Assembly: GCF_901709675.1 (NCBI RefSeq)
Contig: NC_051092.1
Location: forward strand, 17,499,128 to 17,563,127
Reading direction: 5' to 3'
Length of the DNA stretch: 64,000 nucleotides
From: Syngnathus acus
Lineage: Eukaryota > Chordata > Actinopteri > Syngnathiformes > Syngnathidae
This document shows positions 44,372 through 54,041 of this stretch, piece after piece (the stretch's first letter is position 1; each line of letters opens with the position of its first letter). The position numbers and the translations under genes are program-made. A model generated the notes under the pieces. It did no database searches and was not told the origin of the DNA. It worked only from the letters and a program-made list of their open reading frames with translations.

Positions 44372-45288
44372 TACCGTTTTTTTCCGTGTATAATACGCAA
44401 AATTTAACTAATTTATTGTCCTAAAATCTGGGGTGCGCATTATACATGGGTACAATTTTTTTTAAATTTTTTTTTTTAATTTAATTTTTTTTTTTTTTTT
44501 TTTAAGAAAATCATGGTACTGGTACGAGTATTGATTTATGTATTGTTCTCTTCTTGTCATGTTGTGAAAGAATGTGGGTTGAATAAATACCGAAAGAACA
44601 ATAGTGTGTTTGTACTGTGCTCTGGTCATTTCGTCAAAGAAGGGATAATAGTCCTCTTCTCTTCTTGACTGACAATGAATGTGATAGTTTAATACAATCA
44701 GCAAATAACAAAATGCGTATTACAGGTAATATTTTATTTCACAACACTTTGCCTTGTTCCTTTCGTCTCTGCTGTTCACTTCAAACACGCTCCATACGAA
44801 CGCAATGCTCTCGTATCAGACGCTTGCTCGATCACCTGCTCGTTTGCTGTCACAATGTACCCTACACAAATCCGAAGCATTTGTTGCGGCTCCGAGTCAC
44901 GACGAGGGGCAAGTTTTGGTTTCCAAGGGTGTTTTTATTCCTCTTCAACGTCTCTCCCATACAGAGCCGCCTTTTTCACGTCCGCACGTCACTTTCCTCT
45001 CTTTTCATCTGATCGCGGTGGTGCCTTTACGGGCAGTCGGAGAAATCAACGCCAAAAAGAAAAAATACATCCAGCCTAGTTAAGACCATACCAAAGACTA
45101 TAAAAATGGGACCCATTGCCTCCCTGCGTGTGTGACGATCATTGGGACTTTAAAAAAAAAAATAAATAAATAAATAAATAAATTGGGTGCGTATTATACA
45201 TGGGTACAGGCTTTTTTCCAGCATCAACATGCCATTGTTAGGGTGCGTATTATACATGGGGGCGTATTATACACGGAAAAAAACGGTA
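44372..45288. mobile_element. MITE with GTGTATAATACGC ends
   Basis: Left end TACCGTTTTTTTCCGTGTAT, right end ATACACGGAAAAAAACGGTA, with repeated CGTATTATACATGGG blocks. It contains a poly(T) run (44458-44503) and an (AAAT)n run (about 45163-45181). The inverse half of a second copy lies at 60911-61218. Near 45095 GACTATAAAAATGGGACCC recalls the start of the Tigger transposase at 60872, so it may derive from that family. Confidence 0.82.
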
Positions 45289-46252
45289 TTTAGAAATCAC
45301 AAAATTATCACACCTCAAAAGCACTGCCCAACTTGGGATAAATTTTGCGTTTATGTATAACTTTTTGTATCCCGCAAGGGTTAAAGCTGTTAGATAATAA
45401 ATTTGATCTTTATGACTGCTTTATTACATTGTTAAGGATAGCTAGGATTGTTTTTGATTCAGAAAGGTGGAAATTTGCACGAGCACCCTCATCCACAGTC
45501 ACTCACAAGTCAAAGAGCGTGGCTGGACATAGTAGTAGAAAAAGTGGCTGCATTAAAATGACTCAATCCACCTGTCATCTGCATATTGCTTCTCATTTAA
45601 CAAAAGGTCAATAGAGTTTGATGTGTGGAGACATACGGCAAACGGATCCCTTTGGCTGCCCAATAACATGCCTGACCTAAATTAACGTAACAAAGAACCC
45701 CTTCGGCTGCCATCACCTTTACCAGTTTTGCTACCAACAACCTCTTCCCCCTCTGTCTGTGGGCACATTCTCCTCCTTTTTTTTCGCCGAGCAGTGTCCT
45801 AATTTCCACCGGCAACCTATTGGGCAACAGCATCAGTGGCAGACGTTGTTAACCCGGGCCACAACCAAAGAAATTCAATTTGCTCTCTGCATGTTTTGGT
45901 TGGCTTGTTTGACAGCAAATGATCTTTCTGACACAACCCTCCTCATTTATCTGGGCTTGGGACTAATACTCGGCTGCACACCCCATGGCTGAGTTTTTCG
46001 TTGTTCATAGCAGTATTTTGTAATTATATAGCACATCTCAAAGTTGTAAATCTTAAAAATAACTTTGTTACATGAATAAAATTCTCTTCACACCTGAGAT
46101 GGGTGTTTTTGTTACCTTTTTTAATTCACCTAGCATGCCTGTTGTCGCTAAATTGCATCATATTAGTGATGGAAATCATAGTTCTTTTGAGTGAACTGAA
46201 TCTGTAGAATCAGTTCATTAAAAAGAATCATTCAAAAGATTCGTTCACCAAA
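45289..46252. other. No recognisable gene
   Basis: Unassigned, moderately AT-rich. Frames at 45345-45614 and 45759-45992 have no known domain. Confidence 0.4.
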
Positions 46253-46970
46253 TTGTTGCCCCCCCACACACACACATATAGGGGCGGTAACCTCCCAATA
46301 CACATAGGTACCAAATGGTCAGGTGACGCTTTCCCGCCTTTTCTGGACAGTATAAAACCTTGTGAACTCGAGAAGGAGACTGTTGTTTCATCTGCCGTGC
46401 CTCGTGTACTGGCCGCCATTAAACAACCCAAGATCTTGCCAATAAAGAACAAACTCTGTTAGTGTTTACAGATTATCTTGATCGTATGATTATGTAGGAA
46501 TGTAGACTAGAATTATTAACTTTGTTCAAACCTTTTACGTTTCCTTGACTCTGAAAAGTTTAACCATTCAGTTGTTGAAACTTTCCAAATGGTGTGGAAA
46601 CATTCTTGCTTAGTTAGTCATCTAAAATGCTCCACTAGTTTCTGTTTCCACGACCTTGTAAAACAATGAGCTGGGACCCTCCGCACTGATTAACCAGTTG
46701 CTGAGGTGACCACCAAACATGTCCAATGTCACCCCACCCTGCTTTCTCTCAATAAATACTCTCTTGCAAGAATCCAAAGTCAGACCTCATTCGATCATCG
46801 ATGTACGCACAGCGACGAATGACTCTCCACTTGCAAGTGCTTAAAAGGGCATACTGTCTCCTGTGTGGTTCTTGCAAAAATAAGTTAGAGTGAGCACCAC
46901 TCTAACAAACTCTTACCCCACATCTTTGTTTTTCCTGGCTCAACAACGGACATCCCAAAGAACATGCAAC
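46253..46970 (+). mobile_element. LTR-like sequence split by a solo LTR
   Basis: A TATAAAACC box at about 46350 and an AATAAAGAAC signal at 46441 resemble the U3-R part of an LTR. The continuation after the inserted solo LTR (46913-46970) could be U5. Borders are not defined. Confidence 0.35.
46457..46907 (+). mobile_element. Solo ERV-type LTR
   Basis: 451 bp from TGTTAGTGTTTACAG to AGCACCACTCTAACA, with the 5-bp duplication AACTC at 46452-46456 and 46908-46912. It has a CTCAATAAATAC poly(A) signal. The ends and the GTATGATTATGTAGGAATGT block resemble the ERV LTR at 61219-61646, so the two belong to related proviruses. Confidence 0.92.
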
Positions 46971-47157
46971 ACTATAAATCATCTGTGATTTCCATCTACT
47001 GTGCCCTGGGAAATTTCCAGGCTTATGATGGTTTTGTAATATCTATTTTACTTTTCCCGTTTAAATATAGCCAGTTTTAAATCATTTTCAGAGCAGGTTT
47101 GTTAGCTTTTATTTTGGGGTTAATCCTTGAATTTAATTTAGTTTTATTATTAGTTTT
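46971..47157. other. Short AT-rich spacer
   Basis: Nothing recognised. Confidence 0.4.
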
Positions 47158-47980
47158 AGGGTGCATTCAGACCAGAAATGTCCTTTTGTTTGGTCCGGAC
47201 AAAAAGCGTACTTAATTTCTTTCGTTTGGTGCGGTTACAATTCAGACTGTACATTTTGCAAGTGAAGTAAGTACACACATCCACGCTTGTGACGATCTGT
47301 GCTCCCATTGGACAGCAATAACCAGTGCGGCACACAGAGCCCAGATCCGCAAATGGAGGAAAACATGCGAGTCTTACGCACTGCGTTCATGCTCTGCATA
47401 TTGGTGCTGTTGGTTCGGATCTTCGCTGTTTGTATTCACACCTGAAGCGAACCACACAGAGTTCGTTTAGAACAGGGGTCACCAACTCCGGTCCTCAAGG
47501 GCGCCAATCCAGCCTGTTTTAGGTGCAGCCCTGCAACAACACACCTGATTCAAATGATCAGCTCATCAGCAAGCTCTATTAAGGCTGATAGCGATCCTGA
47601 TTATTTGAATCAGGTGTGTTGCAGGGGGGATACATCTAAAACAGGCTGGATTGGCGCCCTTGAGGACCGGAGTTGGTGACCCCTGGTTTAGAAGCAAACC
47701 GAGACCACTTGAAAAAGTGGATCTCTGTCCCTTTGTTCAATCCGGACCAGGATTTGTTTACGTGTATTCACACCTGCAGAAAAGGTTTGGACCAGAGTTA
47801 CAATCGAACCCTGGTCCGTTTAAAGCAGACCAAACAGTCATGTTTGAAGACACCCTTAGTTTTGTATTCATATGGCATATTAGCTAAGTCAAATATAAAA
47901 AGAAAACCTCACTAAGTAGTATTCAATCGAACCCTGGTCCGTATTAAGCGGACCAAACAGTCAGGTCTGAATACACCCTA
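47158..47980. mobile_element. MITE with AGGGTGCATTCAGAC ends (possibly PIF/Harbinger-like)
   Basis: Left end AGGGTGCATTCAGACC plus TTTGGTCCGGAC; right end GACCAAACAGTCAGG and AATACACCCT. The right end is present twice (about 47807-47863 and 47930-47979). Element type is a guess from the GGTCCG(G/T) inner motif. A hAT fold-back element is inserted at 47473. Confidence 0.6.
47473..47685. mobile_element. Fold-back hAT element, near-perfect palindrome
   Basis: 213 bp from CAGGGGTCACCAACTCCGG to CCGGAGTTGGTGACCCCTG, the arms pairing over about 85 bp around a short AAGCTCTATTAAGGC centre. The 8-bp duplication GTTTAGAA lies at 47465-47472 and 47686-47693. Shares its end sequence with the composite hAT copies. 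Confidence 0.94.
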
Positions 47981-48156
47981 ATTCTCAGGGTCGTACTAGG
48001 CTTCCCCTAGTGGCGATTCACTTTCACTACAGTACATTTGTTATTTACAGTTGTGTTTCACGTTAGGTAGGACTGTTTTTGGACATTTAGGCATAATTCT
48101 TAGTGCAACACTGCCCTTTTGTTGAGACTGTCTGAAAGTAAAAGCTCTAGTTCCAG

Positions 48157-48331
48157 GTGCACTCCAAGGGTCTGAAGTTGGGCATTTATGCAGATGTTGG
48201 CACAACCACCTGCACTGGATACCCTGGCAGTTTGGGCCACTACGACACGGACGCCCAGACCTTCGCTGAGTGGGAAGGTGACCTGCTCAAGTTTGACGGC
48301 TGCTCCATGGACGTCACTTTGCTTGAGGAAG
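48157..48331 (+). CDS. gla: Alpha-galactosidase A-like exon (corresponds to GLA exon 3)
   Basis: Preceded by a splice acceptor (CTAGTTCCAG, with AG at 48155-48156), the frame reads [31 protein letters not shown] and DLLKFDGC. In GLA these residues form part of the TIM barrel, and the Asp in KFDGC is the catalytic nucleophile. Lysosomal GLA removes terminal alpha-galactose from glycolipids. The exon starts in phase 0 and ends in phase 1, as human exon 3 does, one codon shorter. The donor is G|GCATGT, a GC rather than GT donor. No other GLA exon was found in the window. It may be a real exon of a gene with very long introns or a stray exon copy. NAGA is the closest alternative but fits less well. 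Confidence 0.72.
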
Positions 48332-48479
48332 GCATGTTCATTGCGTGATCATTCAGGCTACAATTTGAGAGCATTGTTTTCTGCAGCCTTGTGATTAGTT
48401 GTGGCCAAATTAGAGAGCGTAGCAGAAATGGCATTTATTTCCCTCTGCCTTAATTCCCTGAGTTGGCTGACAAGATGGC
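48332..48479. other. Intron-like spacer
   Basis: Nothing recognised between the GLA-like exon and the Tigger relic. Confidence 0.4.
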
Positions 48480-48884
48480 GCTTAGAGCCCCTTAGAGCAC
48501 GTGTGCTTCACGTGTATTTTGACACCATCTGTGATATGGGCGCGCATGGAGTCATAGATTAACAGGGACGGACGGAGCTGTGTGAAAAAAGCCACCTGGT
48601 CTCTTCACGTAAATTTCTCTCAACCACTCGCTCATCTTTTCTTCATCCATCCATCCCTTCGAGTTGGCTTTGATGCCGACGCCGGCTGGAAAGTTTTATT
48701 TTGGTAAGGTCTTCCTCTTGAAAATAACCATGGGGGGAAGTTTCTGCCCATTAGCCTGGCAAGCAAGAACTACTGTGAATTCCCATTCCCTGTAGTGCGA
48801 ACATTTACCGTACGTGCTCCCGTTTTATGCACAGTGCGGTTCACAGGACTATCAAAGGTGAGTGGAACTTCATCCATGTTGATG
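48480..48884 (-). pseudogene. Tigger/pogo transposase, catalytic piece (fourth fragment)
   Basis: Minus-strand translation gives IINMDEVPLTFDSPVNRT, the first catalytic Asp region of Tigger-type transposases. After a frame change near 48775 come TVVLACQANGQKLPP, VIFKRKTLPK, and NSKGWMDEEKMSEWL. Then VKRPGGFF and YDSMRAHITDGVK (second Asp) lead to a stop after CSKGL. The C-terminal part with the third acidic residue is missing. This is the downstream piece of the gene whose other parts lie at 53695-53786, 57450-57779 and 60837-60872. DDE enzymes of this family excise and insert at TA. Confidence 0.82.
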
Positions 48885-50605
48885 ATGCCAGGGACAAAGC
48901 CTTCAGAGCAGGGGATGAGGCTGGCTTGAGAACAGCGAGGGCTGACCTGTCCCGTGGCATCAAAGAAGCGAAAAGGGCATTCTCTTGCAAGATTACCGCC
49001 CACTTCGATGACAGCAGGGACGCACGGAGCCTATGGAAGGGCATTCAGACCATCACGGACTACAAGCCCGCGCCGCAGATCTGTGAGGGCAACATCCATA
49101 GTGAACAACGATCTGAACCGCTTCTTTGCTCGCTTCGACGCTCAGAACAGCACTTGCCCGCTGAAGACCCCTCCCCCTCCACACGAGCAGCCCCTGTGCC
49201 TCTCTGCCGATAGTGTGATGAGGACGCTTGCCGCTATCGACACCCGTAAGGCGGCGGGCCCTGACAACATCCCAGGTCGAGCGCTGAAGGACTGCGCTGG
49301 GGAGCTGATGGGTGTCTTCACAGACATCTTTAACATTTCCCTGCAGCAGGCCATCGTCCCATCATGTTTCAAGGCTGCCACCATCGTACCTGTGCCGAAG
49401 AAACCTGCTCTGTCCTGCTTCAATGACTACCGCCCCGTGGCACTGACGCCCATCATCAAGAAGTGCTTTGAGCGGATTGTCATGGAGCACATCAGATCCA
49501 TTCTCCCCCCCCCACCATGGACCCCTTCCAGTTTGCGTACCGAGCCAAACGGTCCTCTGAGGATGCCATCTGCTCTGCCCTCCACTCAGCCCTCACCCAT
49601 CTGGAGAGAAGGGACTCGTATGTGAGATTGCTGTTTGTGGACTTCAGTTCTGCATTCAACACCATTGTACCACAGCGACTCCTGCAAACTCAACAAGCTG
49701 GGCCTCAGTACCTACCTCTGCAACTGGCTACTGGACTTCCTGTCAGAGGCCTCAGGTCGTACGTGTTGGCGCCAAAATCTCCGGCAGCATCACGCTGAGC
49801 ACGGGGGCCCCCCTAGGCTGCGTGCTCAGTCCGCTGCTCTTCACCCTGCTGACGCATGACTGCACTGCGACTTACAGTAGCAACCGCGTGCTGAAATATG
49901 CCGACGACACGACTCTGGTGGGTCTCATCACCGGGGGCGACGAGACTCAATACAGGTCGGAGGTCGACCTTCTGGCCACATGGTGCAGGGACAACAACCT
50001 CCTGCTGAACGTCAACAAGACCAAGGAGATTGTTGTTGACTTCCGGAAGGGTCACACCCAACACCTGCCACTGACCATCGACGGTGCTGTGGTGGAGAGA
50101 GTGAGCAGCACCAGATTCCTGGTGGTGCACATCAGTGAGGACCTCTCCTGGTCCACCAACACCGCATCACTGATGAAGAAAGCTCAGCGCCGCCTGTACT
50201 TCCTGCGGAAAATCAGGCGAGCAAGTGCTCCTCCGGCCGTCATGACTACATTCTACAGTGGCACCATTGAGAGCGTCCTCTCCAGTTGCATCGCTGTTTG
50301 GGGTGCTAGCTGCACTGAATACAACATGAAGGCCCTGCAGCGCATAGTGAACACGGCTGGTAAGATTATTGGTGCTTAACTCCCCTCCCTGAAGGACATT
50401 TACACCTCCCATGTCACCCGCAAGGCGACTACGATTGTGAGTGATGTGAGTCACCCCGCTCACTCTTTGTTTGATGTTCTGCCCTCTGGGAAGAGGTACA
50501 GGAGCCTGCGCTCCCGCACCACCAGACTCTCCAACAGCTTCATACTCCAGGCTGTTAGGATCCTGAACTCTCTCCCCCCTTCTGCGTAGCGTCCTGTACT
50601 TTTGC
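48885..50605 (+). mobile_element. LINE family B, plus-strand copy
   Basis: Near-identical to the minus-strand LINE at 21672-24093. It starts [13 protein letters not shown] (in the linker, so 5'-truncated) and stops at TTTTGCGCTATA, where the tail of LINE D begins. Frames change near 49085 (GNIHSEQRSE), at the C-run at 49507-49516, and near 49670-49800. The catalytic box [11 protein letters not shown] is present near 49900. A stop falls after KIIGA at 50378. It is inserted in the Tigger gene in the opposite direction. Confidence 0.87.
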
Positions 50606-53600
50606 GCTATAGAATAGAATAGATCTTTATTGTCATTGTCACACATGTACAACGAAATTTAAAAAGTGCCAACCGATCAGTGCATGAAATAAAAAAATAA
50701 ATAGAATAAATAGAATAAAAAGATAAAAAAAATACAAGCTAAAAGCCCACAGAAGAACATACACAGACATAATCATTTTCTTTTAGCGGCATTCAATGTG
50801 ACTACCGCTGTAGGGTAAAAACTGTTGGCGAATCTGCTAGTCCTTGACCTAATTGATCTGTAGCGTCTGCCTGATGGCAACAGTTCGAAAAGGGAGTGGC
50901 CAGGGTGGGAAGTGTCCTTCAGAATGTTCTGTGTTTTTTTGAGACAGCGGGTTCTGTGTAGGTCTTCCAATGTGGGGAGAGGGCAGCCAATGATCTTCTG
51001 TGCTGTGTTGATGACCCCTTGGAGCTTTTTCCTCTGAGCAGCAGTGCAGCTGGAGTACCAAACACATATACAGTACGTTAAAGTGCTTTCTATGGAGCAG
51101 CGATAGAAGGACACCAGCAGTCTTTGTGTAATGCTGTGCCTCCTCAGCACCCTTAGGAAGTAGAGTCTCTGTAGGGCCTTTTTAAGCATCTCATAGGTGT
51201 TCACGCCCCAGGTGAAGTCCTCCTCGATGTGGACTCCCAGGTAGCGGAAGGAGGACACCCTCTCCACACAGACCCCGTTGATGATAACTGGTGGAATGTC
51301 CGTTTTATTTTTCATCCTAAAATCAATGGCCAGTTCTTGGGTTTTAGCCGTGTTTAGGAGCAGATTGTTCTCTCCGCACCACTCCGATAGCTGCACCACT
51401 TCGTCCCTGTAGACAGACTCATCCCCCTTTGAGATGAGCCCCACCACGGTTGTGTCATCCGCAAATTTCACGATGGTGTTGCTGCGGTGGGCGGGGGTGC
51501 ATGTATGTGTGTAGAGCGTGTAAAGCAGTGGGCTCAGTACGCAGCCCTGTGGGGAGCCGGTACCAAGACTGAGAGGTGTGGATGTATGACGGCCCACTCT
51601 CACCCTCTGGCTGCGACCCGTCAGGAAGCTCTTAATCCACCTGCAAGTATTATGTGGAAGTCCCAGGCCCCCCAGTATGTCCACCAGTCTGTGGGGGAGG
51701 ATGGTGTTAAAAGCAGAGCTAAAGTCCACGAAGAGCATTCGCACATAGCTCCCCGGCTGCTCCAGGTGGGACAGTGCAGCGTGGAGGGCTGTAGCTACTG
51801 CGTCCTCTGTGGATCTATTTGCCCTGTAGGCAAACTGGTGGGGGTCAAAACCTCTGAACAGGAGTGCTGTGATGTGACCCCGTACCAGCTTTTCAAAGCA
51901 CTTCATCACCACCGGGGTGAGTGCGACTGGCCGGTAGTCATTAAGGCTGGTGATGTGGCGTTTCTTGGGCAGGGGGACTATAGTGGAGGATTTTAAACAG
52001 GATGGGACGGTGGACTCGGTAAGGGACTGGTTGAAAATCTTTGTGAAGACTCCAGCCAGCTTATCTGCGCAGTCCTTCAGGACACGCCCAGTGACGCCGT
52101 CAAGACCCGCAGCCTTCCTCGAGTTGATGGTCCGCAGCGTGCGCCTCACCTCGTGCTCCTTCACTGTGAGGGTGAAGCTGCTGCGGACTTTGGGATGTGA
52201 TGTGGCCGCTTCAGGTGGCTTGGACTCGAACCGGGCAAAGAAGGTATTGAGGACCTCTGCCAGTGAGGCGTCCCCTTCAGCAGCTCCGATGGTGGGTCTG
52301 TAGTTGGTGAGATGCTGGACTCCCTGCCACACCTGCTTGCTGTTGTTGCTGTCCAGGTGATCCTCAATCCTCTTCTTGTAGGCAAGCTGGGCCTCTCTGA
52401 TGCCTCTCCTCAGGTTGGCTCTGGCTGTGCTGTAGAGAGCCCCGTCCTCAGACCTGAGGGACAGGGCGGTGTCCCTCTCCTCCAGCAGCCGAAGGACCTC
52501 CCGGGTCATCCAGGGCTTCTGGTTGGGGTATATCCGTATAGGTTTGTCCACTGTGACAGTGTCTGTGCAGTGCTTGATATAACACAGAACACTGTCTGTG
52601 AACACGTTCAAGTCCCGGTGTTCGAAGATGTCCCAGTTAGTCCTGTCGAAGCAGTCCTGCAACTGCTGAGAGGCGTCATCAGGCCAGGTTTTAACAGTTT
52701 TAGTGATGACAGGAGCTGATTTCCTGATGGTGGTATATGCCGGGATTAATAGCAGTGACATGTGGTCAGACTGGCCCAGGTGAGGTAGCTGTTTTGCCCT
52801 GTAGCCTAGCTTGATGTTGGAGTAGACCTTGTCCAGAGTGTTAACTCCTCTAGTGGCACATTTGACATGCTGGTGGAAACTAGGGAGTGCTGCTTTCAAA
52901 TCTACATGATTAAAGTCCCCTGCCATGATGTGGACTGCGTCAGGATATCTGCTCAGCTGGCTGCTAATACTGCCCTGTAATAGTCCAATAGCTAGCTTAG
53001 CATTAGCCTCTGGAGGTATGTAAACAACAGTCGTCATGACTACGGTAAATTCACGAGGGAGGTAAAAGGGCCTGCATTTAATAGTCACACACTCCAGGTC
53101 CGGGCAGCAGTGACTGTCTACAGTCACCATATTAGTACACCAGTTGTTATTGACGTACATACAGAGCCCCCCCCTTGCTCTTGCCGGAGTTCTCAGTCCT
53201 GTCATGACGCTGTGTGGTGTAGCCTGCTAGCTCGATAGCAGAGTCCGGTATGAGTGGATGAAGCCAGGTTTCGGTGATCAGCACCATGCAGCAGTCCTTC
53301 GCGGTCTGGTTCACAGACATCTGTAGCCTTAGTTCATCCATCTTGTTAGCAAGAGACCTGGCGTTGGTAAGAAACAGGCTAGGGAGCGGTGGTTTGAACG
53401 GCCGCTTCCGTAGCCTGGTTAGCGCGCCGGCCCTGCAGCCTCGTTTTTGCCTCCTCTCTCTGCGCTGCCTTCGCTTTCTCCCAGCGGGGATGGTGATCCA
53501 AGGGGAGCCGGGGCGCCTGATGATATCCTCCAGTATGTTTTGCGAGCGGTGAAACTCCGCTGCGACACTCAACTCGCAGCAAACACCTATCCTGAGGAGC

Positions 53601-53694
53601 TCCTGCCGGTTGTAGGTGGTGTATGATCGACATACAGTGGGTACAAACACTAACAAAAAACAAACAATGCATAGATCGGATTTTTTTCCAGTAA
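50606..53694 (-). mobile_element. CR1/L2-type LINE, family D, nearly intact
   Basis: The 3' tail starts at 50606 with AGAATAGAATAGATCTTTAT; the 5' end is near 53694, inside a Tigger fragment. Full endonuclease and RT are present with a single frame break. The 5' flank is Tigger sequence (53695-53786) and the 3' flank is the truncated tail of the LINE at 48885-50605. Confidence 0.85.
50773..53690 (-). pseudogene. LINE D ORF2: endonuclease and RT, one frameshift
   Basis: From 53690 the frame shows a hydrophobic run (LCIVCFLLVFVPTV), YTTYNRQELLRIG, a basic cluster, [17 protein letters not shown] and LITETWLHP. It breaks in a run of eight G (minus strand) at about 53163-53171. The second frame (53205-50773, 810 codons) carries VYIPPEANAKL, MAGDFNHVDL, GQSDHMSLLLIPAY and the RT blocks [35 protein letters not shown] and FADDTTVVGLI, ending LNAAKRK. 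All catalytic boxes look normal. The apparent start of the upper frame (53812) lies in another LINE's tail plus Tigger sequence and is not real. Confidence 0.9.
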
Positions 53695-53786
53695 TCTTGT
53701 TGCAATATGCACGAAAAGTGGCCAGCTTTTCTTGGTAGTCTTTTGCCAGTTGCTGTGAAACAGTAGTTCGTGTGTGGATGGAGAGA
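53695..53786 (-). pseudogene. Tigger/pogo transposase, third fragment
   Basis: Reads LSIHTRTTVSQQLAKDY and EKLATFRAYCNKIT, which is the linker between the CENP-B-like DNA-binding domain and the DDE domain in Tigger-type transposases. It lies exactly between the 3' end of LINE E and the 5' end of LINE D. About ten residues that should link it to the piece at 48884 are missing. Confidence 0.75.
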
Positions 53787-54041
53787 TTAGACTTAGACTT
53801 AGACTTAGACAAACTTTATTGTCATTTTGTCATCACTGGGTGTACACAAAACGAAATTTCGTTGCATACGGCTTTCAACAATGTAGTGGTATTGCGGCTG
53901 GTTAAAAAAGTGACATTCTATATAAAAATATGAAATAAGATAAGTATAAAGTACAAAGTGCAGCAGTGATAAAGTATGTAAACAGTGCAGGAGACAAAAA
54001 CAGTATTTACAAGTGTGCAGAGGAATGCTACGTTTGAATGT

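Noticed and set aside
51487-52719. Plus-strand frames opposite LINE D (and similar ones opposite LINEs A, B, E and F)
   Set aside because: They are antisense shadows of the reverse transcriptase and endonuclease frames; they recur wherever the same LINE occurs and lack domains.
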